Assembly (NCBI GenBank): GCA_934045075.1
Contig: OW203722.1
Coordinates: 19,382,986-19,446,985 of the forward strand
Length of the DNA: 64,000 nt
Source of the DNA: Yponomeuta sedellus
Taxonomy: Eukaryota > Arthropoda > Insecta > Lepidoptera > Yponomeutidae
Direction of reading: 5' to 3'
Under the pieces are notes generated by a model. That model saw only the letters and a program-made list of their open reading frames with translations. It had not been told where the DNA came from and searched no databases. Position 1 is the stretch's first letter. The number at the start of each line of letters is the position of its first letter. Below, piece after piece: positions 1-9,200 of this stretch. Both the position numbers and the translations under genes were made by a program.

Positions 1-134
1 AGTTGTTGGTTATTTTTTATTCCAGTTTTTTAATTTCGTTTCGTTAGCGGAAATTCAACACACGATCAATTTTAATTTAAATTTAATGTATAATTATTTA
101 TTCATAATGCCCACAACAACATCGTCTGTTCCAG

Positions 135-276
135 GCCCCAAGTGGTAGTGGAAGTGGCGCAGTCCCACTACCTCAAGTACAAACTGCTGGAGTATATCGG
201 CAACGGAAACAGCGAGGCCGTCAAACACATGCAGGAGGCCGAGATTGGCCAACGCATCTACGCCGCTATGGAAATG
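135..276 (+). CDS. TTC17: TTC17 exon 1 of window
   Basis: Acceptor AG is at 133-134 after a pyrimidine stretch; donor GT is at 277. The first base completes a codon from an upstream exon, so the gene starts left of the window. The exon reads through [20 protein letters not shown] and [11 protein letters not shown] and ends in phase 0. IGxRI before a TPR matches the lead-in to TPR blocks in TTC17. Confidence 0.8.
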
Positions 277-3200
277 GTAACTATTGTGCTAGGTTATGTA
301 TGAGGCTCATTTTCTAAAGTGCATCTACAGAAACAGCCAAATGTTGCCCATTTTGGAGTGTTTGACTCCAAGCTTATCCAATTCATGAGCTTACCAGCTG
401 GACATACTTTAATTTTTGCTTTAAAAAAATGTGATGGTGTGTGTTAATTTTTTGTGGTGTGCATGAATGCTCTTTACACGCAACTATTTCTATTTCTTGC
501 GGAAGTTACAAGATTCTACTCAACGCTCCTTAGTTCATAAAAAAGACTGTTATTTCACACTTTCTGTTCTTGGAAAAGTGGCGGTAGGTGGCACATCCCG
601 CGATCGCAGTCCCATCACTACTCAAACGGTCATCCGTCATGTCAGACTCCTTGTACCGTAGGCTAATTAGATGTTTTCAGTTACTGTATGTTATTTTGTT
701 GGAAATAAAAGACAATTCCGCTTTCTTTATACCAGGAACTAGCCCCAAAATGGCTGCTCAACACTCTTGCGTCGCTGTACTGGCGTGTGCGCGGGAACAA
801 TGTACACGCGATCAATTGCTTGCTGACAGCTAGACGGACCGTGCCCACGCGGTATCGGGACATCGTGCTGACGTCACTCGCCTCTGTCTACTTGGAGATC
901 GGCAGCTTTGTCGAGGCCATGCTCACGGCCGAAGAAGCGTTCCGAATGAGCATGTATGAGGTGACATCACAGTACTTTTTTTTTTGTAACTTCCATTCGA
1001 TAGATCGATATGAACCCTTGTATGTCCCCAGTGCTGGGACACGGATCTCTTCCTGCATCACAGAAAGGTTAGGCCATACTGCACCACGGGGGCCAAGTCG
1101 GGGTTGGTGGAGAATTGTAAGACAGTGGCGGGCTTTACTGTCAGAAGTTATCAAGCCGTTTCAATGTAATGGCAAGCTTTCAATGTAATGGCAGTCGTTA
1201 AGCCTTGTGAGAGGCCTTATACAATCACTAGGCTTGATTAATTTAAAAATAATGATGTACTTTTCACGCATACATTTGTGTGCAATAACAAAATATCTAC
1301 TGGATTTTGTCGTACAATAAGGTGGCTCAATATTACTGTCATGTCTCAGATATCAACTTAAATGCGGTTTTCACTATGTGTGATACATATCTATGGGACG
1401 TAGAGAAGTAAACATTCCTTTTTCCCACACAGATGTAAACGTTAAAAGTTACATAATGAAGGTTCAAGGAGCGAGAGAGAGATCAGATACTAATCATTAA
1501 GAAATACTAAAATAACAGTAGAGACAATCAAATGAATCAAAACAATTTATTTCAACATGAAGACGTTACATTCTGTTTGCTGAATGTCAACGTACAATGT
1601 AAAATGTAAGCCGCTGTCTTCGGGCCTTATTGTAGTGGAGAAAAAGGCAGCGTGAAAAAAAAACTCCACTCTGTCCATCTTTTCTCAAGTCATCTTAAAC
1701 CAAATACATCAGTTGCCACGTATACCTAATAAGATTTCATGATTGCCATCAATAACTTTAAATGCCAAAGCATTATTTAAACGTCTACAAAAGTAAGCAA
1801 TCGCCCCCCAGCCCGCGACGAACTTCCTGATATCGCAGCTGAGCATGGTGAAGCGGCACCGCAACTATACGTATAGCTAATAAGGTTCCACGATTGCCAT
1901 CAATAACTTTAAATTATACTATTTTTAATGCACTAACCCGTGCTAAGGACAATTTTAAAAACCTATTCAGAGGCTAAAAATTCCACCCATGCCGGGATTC
2001 GAACCCGCGACCTCTGGCTATCCGTGCCAGCGCTCTATCCAACTGAGCTAATAGGTGACTCACCGGTATCAGTGAAATTTCGAACCTCTTTACACTATTC
2101 TCTGTATTACGTACAGGCAGCGACATCTGGCTGAAGTCGATTGCATCACTTACAGCCCCGACTACCTACTTTAAATGCCAAAGGATTAGTTAAATGTGTT
2201 ACAAAAGTAAGCGATCGCCCCCCCAGCCCGCGACGAACTTCCTGATATCGCAGCTGAGCATGGTAAAGCGGCACCGCAACACGCAGCTGTTTCACCTGAA
2301 GCAGGTGGTGCGGGTCGAGCCTCGCTTCATGGGCGGCGTCGTCCGGGACATACTCGACGGCTGGGCCTGCAGCCTGCAGAGGCGGGCCGCGCACGAAATG
2401 GGTGAGGCTAGGCGCACGCTGAAAAGCAGGCGACGCAGTACAGCTGTAACGGTGCAAACATCTCTACACCATTTTTTATATTTCCGCTATAAGGCAGCCG
2501 TCTGTACTCTTAGGTTAAGAAATATATGTGTAATTTCCATTTTTATGTACAATAAAGTGTCCTCTATCTATCTATTTCTTTACTATCATTTTCAAAAAAT
2601 TATGGGATGTAGTGTGGATTTCGGCAAATCGTTAATATACACAATAAATAGTAAAGGTCCCAACACACTGCTCTGCGGCACTCCATATGTGACCTCACGC
2701 AGTTGAGACTTGAATATTTCCTCAGTTTTAGATTTTAGATTTCTGTTTTGTATATAGGATTCCATTAACTTCCTCACGTTTCCCCGGATATCATTTATAA
2801 TTTATATACATTTCTAATTTACTGAGTAAAATGCTGTGGTCGACGTAATCAAAGGCCTGTGTCGTATCCATGTACACACAGGTTTTATCGTATCGACACA
2901 GTTCATAACAGTATCCAAAAAGTCAAAAATAGCCATATTTATTGTCTTATTTTGCCTAAATTCTTTCTCTTCGGGTGTCAGAATTTTATTTGTCTCAAAA
3001 TATTTTTCAGTTGCTTATAAATATATTTTTTAAAGATTTTTGCAAAAATTGGGATAAATGCAACTGGTCTGTAGGACTCTAAACGTTCACGATTCTCTTT
3101 TTTAAACAGGGGCTTTGTTATTGCTTTTTAGTGACTGCGGATAGGTTCCTCCTTCAGTAGAAACTCTACTCTATTTTATTTTATTCTACCCAGATTTCAG

Positions 3201-6200
3201 CCTGTATACATTTCTACACATTCTCCCGTACAGTGGAGATAAACGAGAAGGACATCTGCACGCAAGTGGAGCCGGGCGTCAGCATGGTGTGCGAGAAAGA
3301 CGGCACTAATTGCCACATGACCAACGTCGAGTGTTTCCACGCTAAGTCCTCCGGTAAGTCGCTTGCTGAAAGAGAACGTTTCTTGCTTTGAACTCTTCCT
3401 TGGATACAAACTTTGGCATACTCAGATATTGACACTTTATTCATTATAAGTCGTTATGAGCACCGAATGCCGTTGTCGATTTTATATTACGTGTCTACTA
3501 ATACAGTCTATTTATCCTTACTTGTACAATTTAGTAAACATGATTCTACCGATTATATTCTTTTTGTTGCCCTAACCCGTGCTGTAAACAATTTTAAAAC
3601 CTATTTGTAGGCTAAAAATTCCGGTATAATTCTGGTACGGGTAGCCAGAGGTCGCGGGTTCGGGTCCCGGCATGCGCGGAATTTTTAGCCTCTAAATAGG
3701 TTTTTAAGATACTACCGGCAAAGTATGACTTTTTGGTCGAAAACTGCCATATTCCCATAAATGAAGTAACCCGGGATACTGTTTTAGATAACACGCTGCC
3801 AAATTCATAAACAAAGTTTATGTACATGCGAGATTTCTATTTCTGGCATGAAATATCAATTTTGAGGTTAGAATGATGTATACTAAATTGGAAAAGTAAG
3901 GATAAATGACTGTACTATACTAAATACTATAATAAAATTACTGTATTACCTATTTATCTTTGACCATACACTATTGCACGAGATGAGAACATTTTTTGTG
4001 CAAGTTCTTTAATGGGGCACTTCGTGAAACTTAGGTACACCTGGCATGGCTTTTAAGAAGTCAAAGAGAACAGAAAAGATAAGATAAGAATATTCTTTAT
4101 TGTAAACCAGAGCACATATTAAATATAAACCATGTAAAGATACAAAGTACAATTGGCGGCCTTATTGCGATTTTATTTGAGACTTTGTTAAAATAAACAA
4201 TCAGTATATCTTTGGCTCTACTGGGTTCCAAAATATCTGAAAAGCAAGTTACTCTAAGTATAATTACTGTTTATTGGATTTTATCTTTTTCTTCAATTCT
4301 AAACGTTTTCTATAAAAGGTGTAGATGCGTAAAAACATGATTTCACGCATCTACACCTTTACGACCATTTTACGAGACTAGAATTTTGATAAGCGGTCCA
4401 TACACTACAAGGCATAAGGTTTACATTCAAGTGTGAAAACATAATTTTAGTACGATTTGTACGACGCGTTTTGGTACTACGTGACAACAATAACTTTCTA
4501 GCTTTTATGAATAATTTTAGTCGTAGAGAAAAAAATACCCCGTTTGTCATCTTTTAACATAATCACACCGGTTAAAAATGTTTGGTTATAAAATAACCAA
4601 AAATTTGTAAAATACATTACTATGTATGTTTTGCCCTTCGTTCGCCGTCATGAGTTCCTTCCGCAACTCCTCAGTCTGCTTTCAGAGGGCAGTAGGCTCG
4701 TCCATTACCTGGAGCTGAAGGGGCACAGCGCCCACCACGCGTCGGCGACCAAGGATCACATCAACGACCGAATGTTCGACGTGTTCATACAGAACATGCC
4801 GCCGAGCCGCACAGACTTGGCCGCCCACCAGAAGAACTTCGACCATATGAGGCTTAGCTTGGACGCGGCGTTGAGAGGGTGCGGCGATCTGGGGTGTCAA
4901 AGTGAGTGTGGCACTCGTACAATTGAGATTAGATTAGAACTCGTTATTGTACACACCAGAAAACAAAAGACATAAAAGGGCTTACATGTCTAAGTATTGC
5001 CGTATACAATTGGCGGTCTTATCGCTAAAAGCGATCTCTTCCAGACAATGGAGGCGCGGTCAGGTGCAGGATGGGTGACCGTACCGTGACTACCGCTAGT
5101 GGCATTTTTCCGAGCGTTTTTGTGATTCGCAAGGTACGTTAAGTCGTTGGTGCCGGCTTGGGATGGATAGAATTGAGCCGAGTTACGCTGAAACATTCCA
5201 ACCCATAATAAGCTATTTTCGAGAAAAGGCGATATTGTATCATTTCATGTACAGCTCCGTATTTTTTTTATTTCACCTATAAATGCCCCACTGCAGGGCA
5301 CAGGCCTTCTCACAGAGAGAGAGAGTCAAACATGAAAATAAGATACTATAAAAATTCAATTAACTTCATTTATCATGCTAGAATGTACTAGTAAATACAT
5401 AAATATAAATGCACATGACAACATTTTAAAAATAAATTTATTCACAAAATCAATCGTCGTCGTCAATCGTCAAATCGACAATCAAAACATAAAAAAATAA
5501 AACAGAACACTCGCTACAGAAAAGACAAACAAATAAAACACTAAGAGAATTAGAATATCCGACCTAAAGGTTCCCACTACGCTGGCGGCGTTACCGCGCT
5601 GCACTGCTAGGGATTTTTTTTGCATAGGATAGCTCCCAGAGCGGCAGTTACATTCGACAGTCACACACAGCCCAAGCGACGTCTTGTCTCTGGTCCTATT
5701 TCCCTCACTAAGGCCTTCACTGCATTTCCCAGACCCCTCTGGTTTGTATCGCGAGAGGCACAAGAATGTACTTGCTCAAAAGCGAATACTTTTTGATCTT
5801 CAAGTCGCAGCCCATTACACGGCTACTCCCAGTAAACTGTCTCAGATAGTCTGACTTATTAGTGTACATCTTTGTTCCCAGGTATCCATGCCAAAGACTT
5901 ATCTCTAAGCACGGACGATTGCTCGTACCAGCATTTGCAGCTCTCCTACTGGCTCGGCTACAAGCAGCTCTTGGCAGATGCTAACATCAAGTACGTTACT
6001 TAGTTTGTTTCTTCTATAGCTAGCGTGGCTACCAACTTCTAGGTACTTGCTACGAAAACCTTCATTGTCGGGTAGTCCGCCAATAAAGTGGCGGTAGCCC
6101 TTCACAGTTGTGTAAGTTATGTACATTTGTGAAGTTTCACAAATGTACATAACTTAGGAAAAAAGTCATTGGTACATGCCCGCACTGGGAGTCTCTCGCT

Positions 6201-9200
6201 TCCGAGTTCATTGTTCTACCCACTGCTCTGTAACTATGTATCATCCATTTAATATAATGACTATTGTATGGGCATCGCGAGTCACTGAGAAACTATTGTC
6301 GTGCTTATTGTACTTTATTGTGAAAATATTTTACATAAAACATGAGCGTAATATATTTATATTGCGCGAGAACATAGGCAAATAAAAAAGTTTTTTTTAA
6401 TACAGTTGCTCAAAAAGTGGCGTATTACAGGGACGTATAGCGTGCGGGATGTGGGCTATTACACACTCGTGCTTTTTTTTAACTTTCCCGCACTCGTGCG
6501 TTTTCTTTCCCAACTGTCAATGTCAAAATAATGTCTATTAAAAAGAAGAACCAACCATAAAGTTTTTACTAAAAAAAAATCATAGAAGTTTTTATAAGCT
6601 ACTAATTTGTTTCAATATCAGATTTAATTATTTGATTAAATGAGTTAAGTAAGGTTTCATTTCATTTCATCTCATTAAATTTCAATTTCATTTTATATCA
6701 ATAAAATAATTCTACTGAAGACTTGGCTGTATGGGCAGGGAACTAAGCCAAGGAATGGGTGAAGAAAAAAAAACTTTGCTTATATTTTTTTACGGTTGGC
6801 GCCATTTTCCAAATATATTTTTTTTATTAAATTTCTTATTTTTTTCGCAACTGTATTAAAAATAGTGCTTCGTGCGCAACCGTCATTGCAACTTGTTCCG
6901 ACTGTCAACCCTCGCCTTCGGCTGCGCCTCGGCTCTGGTAGACATTTGTCGGAACTCTTTGCAATGACAGCCTTTCCGCACTTGTAATGAAATATACTAT
7001 TTCTATAAAAACATCTTCTAGCCATCCAGATCAGTCGTGAAACGATGATTTTAAAGAAGGTAACTAAATACTTGTATAATTCTATTGAAATACTATGTTT
7101 GTACTTAACTCTAGGGCGGGGCCAGTGGTTGAGTTGTGTGCGAGTTAAAAATTTAATTAGCCATGCTATATGTTCCTCCTGCAGAATACCAACAGAGATC
7201 CTCTCACTCCCACCATCCTCCAAGACGGTGCCGCAGTGCTATCTACCGTCCGAGACGCTAGAAGACTTCGTGCTGGAAAGTATCAGCAGGGTGGATTTGG
7301 AGGGCTGGGAACCCTCCGTCACCATGATGCAGCACTTCGCGGAGACCTTCCAATATTACGATTACATCAGCCTGGGGGCCAAGATCTCGAGACACGTCGA
7401 TAATGTAAGTACTTTTCGTCGACTCCTTCTCAGACATCTCGCTCCCAAAACCGCGCCAGTGAGATTGCGCTGGGTGATGTCTCCACGAGATACTGTAAGC
7501 TGCAAGTATAATGTTATGCAGGCTGTAAGGATAATGTAGTATAATGTTAGGTATCTAGGATAAAGAACATAGTTCATAAGCAACCAAACAGCTTCGTACC
7601 TTCTTGGTCGCTTATGTATGACCGTGTATTGAAAACAATTTAAATATTTTATCTTCTATAATATAAAAATTAATCGCTGAATGTGTTGGTAAGCGCAAAT
7701 CTCGGGAACAGCTGAACCGATTTCGCTAATTCTTTTTTTTGGATATTCGTTGAAGTACGAGGATGGTTCTTACGGAGGAGAAAAAAATAATAATAAAGAA
7801 TCGACTGTTAGGCGGTACGAAGTTCGCTGGGTCAGCTAGTAATTAATAAAAACATTATAAAAATATAAGAAGCGCTCGTGGCCTAGGAGAACCGAGTGAT
7901 TAGAATCAATCACTCGAGTTAAGCAACAACCGGCGCGGTCCGGTGCAGGATGGGTGATAGTCCCGTGACTACCGCTAGTGGCATTTTACCGAGCGCGTCC
8001 GTGCTTTTGCCGTGGTGCCGGCTGTCATGTAAGACCAGCCAATAGTCTTGCAAGCCTCCACGAATCCGGAGTTGGCCCCCATGTTGGAGTATGGCCTATA
8101 CCTTCCTTAGGGACCCGTGCCCTCGGTGGGGACATAATTGGTTGATGATGATGATTTTAAGCTTGTCTGAAAAGCGGTTCAAAGAAATGTGTTAAGTACA
8201 CTCTGTGCCACAAGGGCTACTATAACATAAAGGATTATTTAGATGACAATGATGTCTGGGATTAAAGCCAGTATGGTGCATGCGTTTTATGTATTATTAT
8301 AATTATGTGAACTCTGTTATTTAAGGACTGATAAGACTAAGTTTGGAGATTTTTTGTCCAGTTTTCTCCAATATGCTCAAGATTTTGTAAAGGACACCTA
8401 GTTTGACTTGTAACGTTCATTAAGCCGCAGCTTCTGCGCTACTTTGAATAAAACGTTTTCATTTAGTTTCTTTTCACAAAGTGTGATTTTTTCTAGACAG
8501 CTTTGGTAATACTGTCTTCCTGCTTCTGCAGCGGCCGAATGACTGGTTAGCAGCCATGACGGCAGCGTGGTGGTGCGGCACCAGCGGCCACGGCTACTGT
8601 GCGGGCCGCTGCATCCTCTCCGCAGTCAGCAATACGCAGCGCAACGAGCCACTGCAGGCGCTCGCAGCGTTACTGCACATGTGAGAACAGCTATAGCTTG
8701 TTTAGTGCAACGGCTACGGCGTGGCGTGGTGCATTCTCTTCGCAGATAGCAACACGCATCGCAGTGTGGCGCTTTTCTTGCACACGTAAGAGGAACTTTA
8801 GACTTCTTCTGTGCAACGGCTACTGCGTGGCGCGTTGCATCCTCTCTGCAATAAGCAATACGTAGCGCAGTGAGCCGCTGCAGGCGCTCGCAGAGTTCCT
8901 GCACATATGAGAGAGAACAGCTTTAGACTTATTAGTGCAACGGCTACTGCGCGACTCACTCTATCCTCGGCCCAGTCAGCAACACGCAACGCAATTAACC
9001 GCAGAGTGAATGTTCATGGAGTTTTAGAGTAAAGAGTTGGTGTATTGTGTGGCCGTGATATGCGTGATAGGCCAGTGAGTTACAGTTTACCTAAACTTGT
9101 TAACTCTAGATATTCGATGTCTAAATATAAAATTGTTCCCCGACGATCGATGTTAGCGCAGCTCTGCATCCCAGCAATCTTGACAGAAAAATAAAGCAAA

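Noticed and set aside
1960..2060. tRNA gene on the minus strand
   Set aside because: B box and A box are present, but the anticodon stem-loop lacks U33 and the acceptor stem does not close; it is the head of SINE S1, with tail and TSD.
6780..7223. 147-codon minus ORF
   Set aside because: It crosses a fold-back repeat and antisense TTC17 exon 7, with no domain or codon logic.
8599..8989. Overlapping cysteine/arginine-rich ORFs on both strands
   Set aside because: Shadows of TTC17 exon 8 and its degenerate tandem copies.
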